Shown here: one piece after another, positions 44,340 through 54,669 of the stretch
Position numbering within the stretch: position 1 is the first letter of the stretch
Layout of the letters: each line of letters begins with the position of its first letter
DNA from: Marthasterias glacialis
Lineage: Eukaryota; Echinodermata; Asteroidea; Forcipulatida; Asteriidae
DNA: 64,000 bases
Direction: 5' to 3'
Assembly: GCA_911728455.2 (NCBI GenBank)
Contig: OU452222.1
Span: forward strand, 21,276,559-21,340,558
Notes under the pieces: generated by a model
Told to the model about the DNA's origin: nothing
What the model saw: the letters and a program-made list of their open reading frames with translations, nothing else
Database searches by the model: none
Program-made: the position numbers and the translations under genes

Positions 44340-44532
44340 AGTCATTGCAGAGGCCAGGGCACAATTTCATAAAGCTGTTAAGAAAACTTTTCAATAAGCA
44401 CAACATTAACAGGGCACCAGTCACAACAATGTTGATAACATTCCGTTTGGGCTGGTAACCATTTTCTTGCTAAGCAAGAGATTTCTTTGATAAGCAATTT
44501 CTTGCACTTGCCAGCTTAAAAAAATTGGGGTG
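44340..44532. repeat. GGGCCCAATTTC-type MITE, diverged
   Basis: It starts 'cagggcacaatttcataaag' with 'ctgttaag' and ends 'gcttaaaaaaattggggtgt'. The interior has 'gggctggtaacca' and 'ttgctaagcaagag'. Confidence 0.6.
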
Positions 44533-44849
44533 TGTTCACAGAGCTGGTTTACCAAGAAGTGCCCTTCCTCTTTGTCAGAAAGTATGGCAGTATTAAAATA
44601 TAAATGTATTGACATTGATTCCAATTTCTTGCTAAATAATTAACTCCCACTGGCCGAAAGTCTTGCACTTTACTGAATAACAATAAAGATATGTTTTATA
44701 CACATGGTTGTGAGTGGTCTTGATTTTGTTTATTTCTAGTAGTGAAACCATTTGGGACCCTTAAAAATGACAAGCACTGTGACCCGTAGGCCTGAAGAGA
44801 TTGTGTGATAGAAATTAAGAAATGTTCAGTTTTAGACATGGAAGGAAAA

Positions 44850-45067
44850 CCCCATATACACCAATCCGAGCAGCTCGTTCATTTGGTGGGTTACACCTTG
44901 CAGCTGGCCGCTGCACGCGTGTGCGACGCGACAATATTGTGCCAGCTGCGCATATGTACCAATCAGCATGGAAGATTCACAGTGCATGTGTGTTGAAGCT
45001 CGCGTGCTACGGCCATACCTGCCGTGGTGCAAACCACCATGGACGAACCGCTGGAATTAGTGTATAG
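44850..45067. other. CpG-richer patch, unassigned
   Basis: The segment has more CpG than its surroundings ('gcacgcgtgtgcgacgcgac') and two CCAAT boxes ('caccaatcc', 'taccaatca'). Open frames on both strands are short and lack splice sites or family likeness. It could be a promoter or the interior of a mobile element. Confidence 0.25.
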
Positions 45068-45150
45068 GGCAATCAGATTGGGCTCTGGTCCGGGATTCGA
45101 ACCGGGGTCCAAGATGTTCAAGGCAGGGAAAGAAACTACTGAGCCAACCT
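45068..45150 (-). repeat. tRNA-derived SINE head (second type)
   Basis: On the minus strand 'ggttggctcagtagtttctt' (A-box-like) and 'ccggttcgaatcccggacca' (a perfect B box and T arm CCCCGG/CCGGG-like) are spaced as in a tRNA. The anticodon arm is irregular. It differs from the leucine-type heads. It is probably a SINE or tRNA pseudogene. Confidence 0.5.
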
Positions 45151-45464
45151 GAATTTCGTGTATGTGTACCAAACATTATTCAAACTTAGCTTGTTGGTGG
45201 TGGCATGTTTCCAGTTGTGCAGACCCCCCTTGCTGGCACAAAAGTAGCTAACAAATAGACAGTGCAAGTATTACTTTATTCAAACAGTTTTGGGAACTAT
45301 GGATTAGCAAGTACAGTGTACATTGATTTAACTTGTGAAGGATACAAAATGTGCACATGAAGGGGGTACTGGAATACACACAAGACCTGCACTGTCAATT
45401 GGACATTTCCAAGACAAGTTGCAAGAAGGAAATGGCACATAGATCAGACTACTGGCCTGATTCT

Positions 45465-45550
45465 TGGTTGTTGTACAGGGAAGACATTTGTACTGCTTGA
45501 ACATTCCAGGAGTCACCAAGGCAAGGACCAGGGGCATGGAGGCAATCCTG
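45465..45550. repeat. AGGCCTGGAAT-family repeat, fragment
   Basis: 'tgttgtacagggaagacatt', 'gaacattccaggagtcacca', 'aggcaaggaccaggggcatg' and 'gaggcaatcctg' match the family core; no clear ends. Confidence 0.4.
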
Positions 45551-45559
45551 CTTGTGTGA

Positions 45560-47590
45560 CGCAACTCCGCTGTAAGCCACACCCATTTCACACAAACTGG
45601 CTCCACTGATTACCAGAAGCCCATAAGAATTCCATTGAGCCAGTTTTTCTCTGACTATTTGTGCAATGAAAGCATAATTGGACTTGGCTTTTACATACGT
45701 TCTTCAAGGACCTACGATCTTCTTAGAATGAAAAGTTTGTCCTGAGAAATGCTTTTGAAATGGGCGTTTTGTAAAATTACACAAAAAGGGCTTTGGAGCC
45801 CAAAGTAGTGAAAACTTTGGGTGTGCAGCAGATACAATCGTGTGTGATGCAACAAGATTACCTCTGTTGCCTCCATGAAGTTTCGGACATGCAACTATGT
45901 ATGCTTACCAAAATATAGCTCAGACATTGGTACATGTGTTAATGTAAATCCTAATGGTGCCTCATTAGGTGGCGACAATATCAGTCAGGTCTGAAGACGA
46001 ACTTTGATCTAGGTTTGACTTATCTTTTAAACAAAATAAATGAACAGAGTCTACATTAAACGAGAGGAATTTCACTTTTGCATTTGTCAGTGTAACATTT
46101 AATGATTTTGTTTCACAGGAATAAGAAAACTTCTGAATCACTGTAATTGAATTAACTGACAAGCATGATGAAACATGTTTTTCCTGAATCAAGACTGTTT
46201 TATTTTGTTTATTTAATTTCATCATCAAGTGTCAAAACAAAACATGATTTGAAACAACATGAAATATTATCCCCCAAACAGCCATGTTTGTTGGTTAAAA
46301 AGCACAAATAAATCTACCACAGCTAAAAACTATCCCAGCTATCCAAACCCAAGATTTAGAATGATCTTGCAGTTCTGGTGATAAAGCTTTAACGGACTCT
46401 ATGCAATCCCTTCGATTGTTGATACCTAGATTATTTTGGTCAAGGGTACTTTACTTAAAGTGAAGGTGGTTGGGAAGGGGGATTGGAGGGTTGGGAGTTA
46501 CCCTGAAAATGTCATGGTGTATTTCCTTACTGTATCAGATTAGATAGGTCTTACTTTTATTGGAGGTCCTTTAAAGGTCCATATATAAGGTTAGCTTTTG
46601 AAAGCTTAGTTTTTGAAGGACACTTATGGTCACAAACTTGGGTAAAAAAATCAACATATTGGCTTACATACAGTTATGCTTAATGTACACCACACGATAG
46701 CACATTTCCATTGTTTGACATCAGTTATGTTTCATATATATAAGAACTCGATGGAGCACTCGCGATGTCATGCACCGAACTCCACTGACCCACCGTGGGC
46801 GAAAATCCCTAAGGGTCAATTGCATACGAATGTCCACTTAGATAATGGTTGCTGTGTAAACTGATGAGTGAACAGTGTAATATGATTGGTCAGCGCCATT
46901 TTCTCATCGGTCAAAAATGCTTCTTGTTTGGCTTTGTCGCATGGTTTTGTATGCCCTCTGGTTCTTTATAGTTATGGTGTACAGGCTGGGGTTAAACAGT
47001 TATATTCTCTTCTCTAAACTGTAAAGAGCAGCGTTCTCACTCAACAGTGCTCTGCTGGCCAAATGCCGGTTAGAAAACCCAAGGACCACACAAAATTTAC
47101 TTCAAGGGGTCCGGCTGACTAGTTGAGTGTTGAAAAGCATCCCTATTTAATATGACATATGAACTTAGTGAAAAAGCTGATGGACTCTGAACTGACAAGC
47201 TAGCCGGTCTAGCTGGCTAGTCACTGAAAAGGTTAAAGCTAAACCCTGACGAAAATCATCATCATTCATCATCATCAATAAATTTTGTTGATCTACGTGT
47301 AGTGCTGGATGTAACCCTCTGTAGGTTTTTCCATTTTTTTCTACCTCTTGCTATTTAACACCAAGTTTCCAGTTCATGCACCCATTCTTAAATTCGTTTA
47401 TTTCACTATCATAAACGTCATAACATTGTTCTGATACAACAAAAAATTGCAAGAAAGCAATTTTTTGTAGATGCCATGTCAGTTCATAAACAAATTTTAA
47501 AAATTCCTCCCTCCCTACTGGGATTTTTTTTTATCCACCCACTGGACAGGATTTTTTTTTCGCGGATGGCCTAAGTTTAGCACTGAAACC
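45560..47590. other. Non-coding stretch, no gene recognised
   Basis: AT-rich, with frames under 90 codons. 'gttgcctccatgaagtttcg' near 45866 may be another scrap of the AGGCCTGGAAT family. An ATTGG box occurs at about 46886 but no start or donor follows. Confidence 0.4.
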
Positions 47591-47757
47591 AGGCCTGGAA
47601 TTAAATCTTTGAGCGGGCAGGAAATGTTTCATTATGCAAAGGGCACTTCCATTGGAAAATTTCAAAGTCTATGGGAAAGTTTTGAAAGGGCACCAAGGCC
47701 AAGACCGGGGCAACAGAGGCCATGGCCTATGTGGCCTCGGTGTAGTTCCAGGCCTGT
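47591..47757. repeat. AGGCCTGGAAT-family repeat, full-length
   Basis: This is the clearest copy. It begins 'aggcctggaattaaatcttt' and ends 'gtagttccaggcct', inverted ends of about 13 bp. Between them are 'aaagggcacttccattggaa', 'gggcaccaaggccaagaccg' and 'ggccatggcc'. Length 167 bp. Confidence 0.7.
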
Positions 47758-48119
47758 GAAACAATAATTAATTAATGTTTAAAAACTTATTTAAGAGAAA
47801 TTTGCTGCCATGGTTTTAAATATACCTAAGGATTTATTTTGTGTTCAAAATACATCTAAGGATTTATTTTGTGATAAAATAAAACATTTAAGCCAAAAGA
47901 AAATCCTTCTCAAAAGCATGAGGGTATAGGCCATCAGACGTCCTGTATTTTTCTCTTGTTTCGTGCAACAACCCTTGGGATTACCTGATACTTTCACAAT
48001 AACTCCTAAATACAACTATAATACAAATAAGCATTATCCCCAAAACAAAAACCTGCACATAAATGTAAAAATTGACATTTAAAAACGAAAAAAAAATCAG
48101 ATAAGAAGTTTGTTGACCC

Positions 48120-48225
48120 CTTGCAGCCCAATAAATAACAACCAATCAGCGATGCTGTCACACAAACTTCTTTCTGATGACCAATCACACGTGCAGTTGT
48201 ATTGAGCTTTGTTCCAGAGAAAGGC
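48120..48225 (+). promoter_or_regulatory. Candidate promoter with CCAAT boxes
   Basis: CCAATCAG (about 48142) and CCAATCAC (about 48181) lie 50-90 bp upstream of the ATG at 48230, the usual setting for NF-Y sites in TATA-less promoters. A CACGTG core stands between them and the start. Confidence 0.4.
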
Positions 48226-48229
48226 CAAC

Positions 48230-50576
48230 ATGGCTGCGCCCAGTACACAGGGTCGTGGACCAAAGCCTGTTGAGTTTTCTTCGAAATTGTGTGTTATGCA
48301 TGTCATTCCAACAACTAAAAGTAAATTTTTAGCATTTACAAGTAATTCTTGGAGGAAGTTTGTGAGCTTTGCATCAAAGTGGAGAAAGTTTGATTGTAAA
48401 GAAGGCAATGTAGTTGGAGAAATTTCTGACAAACTGGATCTTGACTTTGCCAATATACAATCGTGTATAGAAGCTGTACCGAGTACTAACAGTAATGTGG
48501 GCTATCATTACGAGTGTTATAGAAGATTTTGCGATGTCAGCAAAGTAAAAAGGAAAGAGAGATCATGCTCAAATGAACCCAAAGATGAAGGTGAGTAACT
48601 TAAATTTAGGCTATCGCTATTTTGTATTTTTTTGGTAAGATTTTACTAGGCCTATCATTCAAAAAATCAAAACTGTGTCAAACTGATGTCTTCATCACTG
48701 CACACTAAACCCTATCCATGCTACCTAGATGCTGTACAATGCCTTTAAATTTCAACCCTTTTTTTTTTATTATTTTCAACGTGGGTTAGCATACTTGGTT
48801 GGCATTGAATGTCAAGAGTATGTATCATGTACATGTGTGTATTAATGAATGTGGAGAATATCTTTGAATTGATTTGTCATGAATCAATTGATTTTTTAGA
48901 AATATACTTTTTTGTAGTTGAATGAAACTTTAATATAACAAACAAGTATGTACATTAGAATGTGTTACCACTACATTCTAAATTTATTTAGGCCTACATT
49001 TTGTATAATCTGTTTAAAAACATTTAGATTGAGTTGATTAGGCCTACACTTGAGGGAACCCCTGGCCATTTTTGTTTTTCCATTTAATTTCACAAAACAG
49101 TCACAACCCGTAAACAGTGAATTCTGTCATTTTAAATGTTGAAATCTTTTGAATGATATTAAATCAAGAATGAACCACAAAGCAGTCGGCAAGGTCCTTA
49201 CAAGGGTCTCAGACCCCATGCTGTGGTGTGAGAGTTTTCTCTTCGTAATCTCATGTTCGGCCATTGTACAAAAGCCCTGTCAGTTCTAAAAAATCATGGG
49301 AGAACTTTAAAAAAAACCTTTGTTTCTTTTTTATGCAGATGAAGGGACAGACATGTACAAGCTGGATGAGGGTCCTGTTGTGAGTTCAACAGCTACGTGT
49401 AGCACCGGGGAGCCCAGCAGAAAGAGAGTACTTAGATCTGAAAGTACAAGAACTCCAACATCATGGAGCAGATGCCACATGTTTGCTGCTGAATGTTGCT
49501 TGTGTCACTCCAATAGATACAAACGCAACCGCGTAACAGGAAAAAGATCACTGTTGAGACTTGTTACGTGTGAGTTAGTACATGGTGGTCAACTAGTAGA
49601 AGCAGCACGTAGGAAAGAAGATATTTCCCTCCTGCAAGAAATAGAGAATGAAGATCTTGTGGCGAAAGAGCTTCAATACCATCATGACTGTTACAAAGAC
49701 TACACCAGATTCCTAACCAGACCCAGCAAGCCATTGACAGCCATTCAGAATGGTTACATTGAGGCTTTTTCTCAATTCAGTGAAGACATCATCAGAAAGA
49801 GGATTTTGGTTAGGAAAGAAATCCTCTCTTTGAGCAAACTCAACAAGATTTTCATACGCATCATCAAAGAAGTGGATGGAGTCGATGCACCATATCGGAC
49901 ATGGAACCTAAAGAAACGTCTGCAAAAGAAATTCCCACAACTTACCTTCTTGACACCTTCCAATCGCAACATGAGTGACCTTGTTTTCAGTGAGCATCTA
50001 TCCGCTGATGATCTAGCTGAAGATTTACTGGACAACTCTACATCAACTGACAGCTCAACGGATGAGGAAAACAGCGAAATTAGGCATGATCCCAAGTCAT
50101 ACACTAGGGCACCCTCTGACAACAGTCATCTATATGCACATACTCTGTATAATGCTGCCCTTATTGTGAAGTCAACAATTACTGGGAATCAGAAATCACC
50201 TGATGAACCTGTATGGCCCCCTACAGCAGCCCATTTGACGTTACAGCAAGCCAAGGATGGTATTCCGTACCAACTCTTTAACTTTTTGGCCTGGCTCGTT
50301 GGTGCATCAACTGAACCCAAATCCACAACTTATGTTGATGTAACCCAAGATAAAGAGAACAAGCTGATATCAATAGCCCAGGACATTGTATTTTTGGCAA
50401 CAAAAGGCAAACAAGTGATGCCAAAGCACACAGCTTTAGCGACAGCTGCACGTCATTTGACTGGATCGGCTAAATTGATCGGGATACTTAATGGCTTAGG
50501 GCATAGCATCTCACACTCCTCACTTATGGAACACAATACAGCCATAGCAAAACGTCAGATTAACTTATGTGAATAA
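48230..50576 (+). CDS. Uncharacterised Cys/His-rich protein, two exons, probably truncated
   Basis: Exons 48230-48590 and 49339-50576 join cleanly (GATGAAG|gtgagt; tttttatgcag|ATGAAGG; phase 1) into 532 codons. ATG 48230 in the context CCAACATGG is the first in frame. Residues 1-120 hold a module ending 'YHYECYRRFC'; residues about 160-240 hold a second, 'CHMFAAECCLCHSNRYKRN' to 'LQYHHDCYKDYTRF', so the module seems duplicated. An acidic Ser/Thr stretch (about 365-385) and a conserved-looking C-terminal part ('GKQVMPKHTALATAARHLTG') follow. From memory, similar proteins are numerous in corals, amphioxus and echinoderms and are longer, continuing past 'HNTAIA'; some may stem from mobile elements. 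No catalytic motif is visible. Function unknown. Confidence 0.7.
48591..49338 (+). other. Intron of the Cys/His-rich gene
   Basis: 748 bp, AT-rich, with a gtgagt donor and a tttttatgcag acceptor. No repeat family recognised. Confidence 0.8.
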
Positions 50577-50609
50577 ATAAATAAATGAGTGTAAGACAGT
50601 TTTTATTCA

Positions 50610-50724
50610 GCTCCCCTCAGTATTGCAAGTTGACATAGTACATGTAGTTCTTTCGGCTTCACCTTGAGAACTACATTGTACTACAGTACAAAATGTATAT
50701 GTCAAATTCTAACACTGAGGGAGA
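50610..50724. repeat. Foldback MITE, CTCCCCTCAGTAT type
   Basis: 'ctcccctcagtattgcaagt' with 'tgacata' is the inverted form of 'tatgtcaaattctaacactg' with 'agggaga'. The inner arms 'gtagttctttcgg' and 'gagaactacattgtactac' also pair. It starts 34 bp after the stop codon of the Cys/His-rich gene. Confidence 0.7.
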
Positions 50725-52500
50725 CAAATTTGACTGTCACCTGAGATAAACTTTGTTGTATTTGCTTTGCCATATACCTCATACTTCTCTTCTTGGACAT
50801 CAGTGAGCTCATGAAAATACAGATTGACATTCTGCTGTTAATAATGTACTATAGTAACCAAATGTTTGCTATGATTTGATGTATTTTTATACCTGACCAG
50901 CTATGTTTTGATTTATTTTTATACCTGACCAGTTTACAGTTACATAGTGGGTTGTGGACAGAGGCATAAATGACCATGTTTCTGAGTTACATTGGTTCAT
51001 GGAAAAACAAAACATATTTAATATGGGAAACTGGATTAACATAAAAGCTTCATGGGAAGACTGAATCAACAGTAATCAATGTCTCCAAGACAGCTATCCC
51101 ATCTTTCCTGTGTAACAGTGATGCAGTTAGTCATTTAAGCTTCCAAAGTTGGGCTCCTCCATTGTCCATTCAAAAATTCTTTGTATCTTTATCCTTTCCA
51201 AATGTACTGTCTTGATGATGATCACAATGTAATTTACTAAATCTAAGAAAAATTTTGCAGTGTTCATGTACATTCAAAATGAGACAAAATGCTTGGCTTT
51301 ATTGTGGAAAGATAACTATGATAATGGTTGCTTGAATTTAAACAATTAAATTGGAAGGGTACAATCGAAAAACACGTTGTAAATTATCTATGTACATCAG
51401 TGTAAATTACTTTCAATATCTCAAATAAATTATGTTCATGTTAAGTATAGAATGCATTGATGCCTCTAACTCCTGAGAGTTTTAACTCTGCTCATGTTAT
51501 ATTAGGGTTTGTTTAAAACAAGGTTGGAGGAGACTGCTTGACTTAACACCCCCCCCCCCCCCCCCCCCCCGCGGCTGACGACACATCTAGCTGTTGCAGC
51601 ATCATCATCTAACCCCCAATGGATAAGCAAGATATTTCCCCCAGTTGTATGACCCCCAAATAACGTTGAGGAAAATTCAATAGGTCTAATAGTGAGCTTA
51701 CTGAGGGTACCTCCCCATCCCAATACCCATGTAGATTATTTAGCCCCCCCCCCCCTCTCCTTCCAGCACATCAAGCTGTGGCGGTATCTCACCCAAACAC
51801 CCTGCAGGCAAAGTTATTTCCCCAGTTATATGACCAAAAATAATAATTGGGTAAAATCATTAAGTTTAGTGGTTTGGAATGCAGTTGAAAGGCACATGCA
51901 TGCCAGAAGCCCCGCCCCACCCCACCCTACCCTAATCTTCCTGCTAGATGTTTTACATGTACCATGGACAAAACTAGCTATTTTCTATGACTCCCAATAA
52001 TATTTAGAAGGAGCCATAAGTTTACAGGTGATCGCAACCCCATGAGGCATACTGAGGCGTATTTGAGTGGCCCCCCCCGCGCTCCGCCCCCCTCACCTCA
52101 ATTAACCATGCACAAAATTAGTTTGTTTTGTTTAAATAGTGTAGTGGTCCGAATTCTCACAAAAAAACTGCATAAAGGTGATACCACAATTAACATGTGG
52201 TGCTAAAATGCCGTATAATGTGTGAAAACATGAATTTTCATCAACTACACGTTACAAATTAATGTGCAATTTTTTTGTCTGGGGACAAATTGATTTTAAC
52301 TCAGGAGGTCATTTCCTCAACATTTATAACATTTTTAGGTAATCCCAAGGGTTGTTGCACGAAATTGGAAAACTGAGCATATTTTCAACCAATGCCCCAT
52401 GGCCTAGTAATTTTACATTGGCATAATGTACCCTTTGAAACTAGTGTTGTAGAAATTCATCAGGGGCCATCAAAATAAAAAAAACTGGTGATTGAGAGTT
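50725..52500. other. Non-coding stretch with poly-C tracts
   Basis: A 22-base C run (51549-51570), shorter C runs near 51745 and 52071, and two loosely similar segments around 51600-51700 and 51770-51860 (both with 'cagttgtatgaccccc'- or 'cagttatatgacc'-like text and 'aataacgt'- or 'aataattg'-like text), indicating a short diverged direct repeat. No coding continuation of the upstream gene is visible. Confidence 0.45.
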
Positions 52501-52506
52501 ACTTCA

Positions 52507-53109
52507 TCAGTCCTTTTTGTGTTCATCCTCTGAGTCCTCAGCCATAGCTTTCTCCATCTCCTCCATGGAGAAGTTGTCAGGTAACTTGTCATAACCCATA
52601 AGATGGCTGTAATGGTTGGGATGAAAGAAGGCAGTTGGGTTTACTAAGAGGGGCTTTCCCCTCGCCATGAACGATGTCATCAGGTTGCGAACAGCAGGGA
52701 CTTCAACATCAGCTGGAGTAAATTCTTGTTTTGATGTGGTTAGGAAGAAGTTGAGGGTGTACGCTGTGTAGGTGTCTGTGACATGATCGTAATAAATCTG
52801 GGTTGTATATGATTTAGTGATCCAATGGAGTACGATCGGTGTGAGTAGCAAGATGGATGCCATCGAGCCCCCGATCAGCTTCATAGCACCGCTTTCACTG
52901 CTCATGAACATAATCTGAAGTATCATAATGGAGATACCACTTGTTGACAATGAAAACAGCTTCACCATCTTCACCATGTTGGTCAGTGGTCCATTGTATA
53001 TGAGGTTCTCATTTGGTTGTGGAGCATCTGCTGATGAACGATTTGAAAAAATACCACGAGGGGTTCCTGATGTGGATAGACCCCTGACTGTCTGATGGGA
53101 AGGTGCATT
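52507..53109 (-). CDS. tmem70: tmem70 last exon
   Basis: It carries residues 85-284: a Ser/Pro linker, both membrane segments, the matrix C-terminal domain and an acidic, Lys-ended tail (SEDEHKKD). The stop is at 52507-52509. Confidence 0.9.
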   Translation of the reverse strand, partial: NAPSHQTVRGLSTSGTPRGIFSNRSSADAPQPNENLIYNGPLTNMVKMVKLFSLSTSGISIMILQIMFMSSESGAMKLIGGSMASILLLTPIVLHWITKSYTTQIYYDHVTDTYTAYTLNFFLTTSKQEFTPADVEVPAVRNLMTSFMARGKPLLVNPTAFFHPNHYSHLMGYDKLPDNFSMEEMEKAMAEDSEDEHKKD

Positions 53110-54219
53110 CTGTAAAAAAATGAATTACAAGAAATACCATAATAGTTTATGCAACAGTAAAAAACAATTTATACAATTTCAGTCAAAGCATTTTTTTTTG
53201 CCTAATGCTAGTCCTCAAATCCTTTTCACTGCACCTTTCCTTCAGAGTCAGACTACTAAAAGCCAAAAGGGACTTTAAAAACTGGCAAAATCTTTAAAAA
53301 AAAGAGAGGAAATTTTGACATTATTTTAATTAAAATCAACAGAAATATGTAAACAATTACCATTGCAGGGAGTAATGAAGAAAAAATTCAAGCACACACA
53401 ATTAACTAAAAAATCATTCTGAAATGTTGTTGATGCCACCCAAGGACACAAGATTAACTTCCCTTCGTCATCAATGACTCCCTTAAAATGTCATCAATTG
53501 CTAGTTGTGATGAACATAAACCTTGATTGTCCTGAAGAGTGATGGTTATTATAAACTAGAGATTACGACTCAGGAAAAAGCAGGTCTCATACGTTGGCCT
53601 AGGTTGTAATTTCTGCAATTTCCAGACAGGTGACCAGATTTGCCCGATTTTTAAAACTTTCAAAAACCAAAACACACATTTTAATAATGACACATATTTC
53701 TTTATTATTTGATTTCCATTGTCAAGATTGTGTGATGAATCCATTCATTATTCATTAAGAACACCAAAGGATCATCAACAAAATATTTTGCAGGAAAAAA
53801 ATTACTCTCAACCATCCGGTGTATGACCATTGAGAGGATCAAGTGGTATGATTACCGCAACTAAAGTTAATCAAATTTGCAAAAAAAAACTAACGTTAGT
53901 GTAGTGTTGCTGCCGGTGTTATTTAGGCTAAATTCACTTCTCACTGAGTCTGAGTCACGTGACTTACCAAACATAAAGATGCAGCATTTTTATTTGACAT
54001 TCCAAACAGCCCTGAAGTACAATGTGATCTCCATGGCAATGCCATTCTGGAATTATCAAATCTGTATCCACTAAAAGTACTCTCTGTAGTGCCTCGAACT
54101 GGAAACGAAATTTGCGATGCCGATATTCTGCGTGTTGGAATTTTCGACATTATCGTGGCACAAAACAGTCGATTTTGCCACATATTACACAGTTTTAACC
54201 ACCCGAAAGCAGCCCTCAT
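52507..54219 (-). CDS. tmem70: TMEM70 homologue, mitochondrial membrane protein
   Basis: Two minus-strand exons (54219-53968 and 53109-52507) join in phase 0 (TTATGTTTG|gtaagt; ttttttacag|AATGCA) into 284 codons. In animals TMEM70 sits in the inner mitochondrial membrane and helps assemble complex V (c-ring) and complex I. The first ATG is at 54219; upstream frame starts only with GTG. Residues 1-40 are Arg-rich and acid-poor, a presequence. Two membrane segments follow ('FSLSTSGISIMILQIMFM' and 'SMASILLLTPIVLHWIT') as a hairpin. 'TKSYTTQIYYDHVTDTYTAY', 'KPLLVNP' and 'SHLMGYDK' are the family's conserved C-terminal marks. The human protein is 260 residues with three exons; here two are seen. 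Confidence 0.9.
53110..53967 (-). other. tmem70 intron
   Basis: 858 bp, AT-rich, with gtaagt donor and pyrimidine-rich ttttttacag acceptor. An additional small exon inside cannot be excluded because both junctions are phase 0, but none is evident. Confidence 0.75.
53968..54219 (-). CDS. tmem70: tmem70 first exon, mitochondrial presequence
   Basis: 84 codons, beginning MRAAFGWLKLCNMWQNRLFC and rich in Arg, Ser and Thr with few acidic residues, fitting a matrix-targeting signal. Sequence in this part is poorly conserved in the family. Confidence 0.8.
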
Positions 54220-54288
54220 AATGGGATTGTATTGCAAGAATACAAAAAAACTATGTGTTAAGCGTTTTCGCGATAATTGATCAGACAC

Positions 54289-54600
54289 AAGTTAAAATTC
54301 TAACTGAATCCAGAGGACGTGCTACATCACAACGGCATTCATGGGCGCAGCCATCTTGAAATCTGCAAAACAGTACGCTGGGTCTGATTGGTAAAAAGTT
54401 TTTCAAACGTCCAATCACAAGCGTCGTACCATTAAGTGGAGTGGTGGCGCTCTATCACACGTGTCTTAGTTTTTTTCACAACGCATTGTCATTGAACGCG
54501 CAGCAGCAGGGAACGGGTGTGACGTGTGGATAGAAATTATAGTTTTTTATACTTTAGTTATACTTTTATAGAATTTTAGAAAAATGGTCTCGCAGCTTGT
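54289..54600. promoter_or_regulatory. Candidate shared (bidirectional) promoter
   Basis: Two CCAAT boxes in opposite orientation (ATTGG near 54389, CCAATCAC near 54411), GCCATCTTG near 54350, and a local rise in CpG lie between the tmem70 start and a possible + strand first exon at 54620. The arrangement is typical of head-to-head housekeeping gene promoters. Confidence 0.4.
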
Positions 54601-54619
54601 TACATTGAAGAAGTAGAAC

Positions 54620-54659
54620 ATGTTTTCCTTCGTTCACCGTGCTTCTTACTTTTTGATCG
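54620..54659 (+). other. Possible first coding exon opposite tmem70
   Basis: ATG at 54620 opens MFSFVHRASYFLI and runs into a strong donor, ATCG|gtgagt, at 54659/54660. A second open segment with a donor (about 55233-55306, AACAG|gtcagt, 'MALSLHVTCGQGVIVHAATS') lies downstream, but its phase does not fit a direct join. I recognise no family. Confidence 0.25.
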
Positions 54660-54669
54660 GTGAGTATTG

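Larger units (their letters stand above)
42329..44700 (+). other. Presumed zfpm 3' UTR with repeats
   Basis: No coding signal. A poly-G run stands at about 42408-42416, then a foldback (42775), a repeat copy (43618) and a MITE (44340). AATAAA at 44682-44687 is a possible polyadenylation signal; no nearer canonical signal stood out, so the true 3' end is unsettled. Confidence 0.35.

Noticed and set aside
48209-48229. Longer N-terminus for the Cys/His-rich gene
   Set aside because: The codon at 48209 is TTG; ATG 48230 has the better context.
54219-54288. Longer tmem70 N-terminus starting at 54288
   Set aside because: The codon there is GTG; the first in-frame ATG is at 54219 and gives a good presequence and a family-like length.
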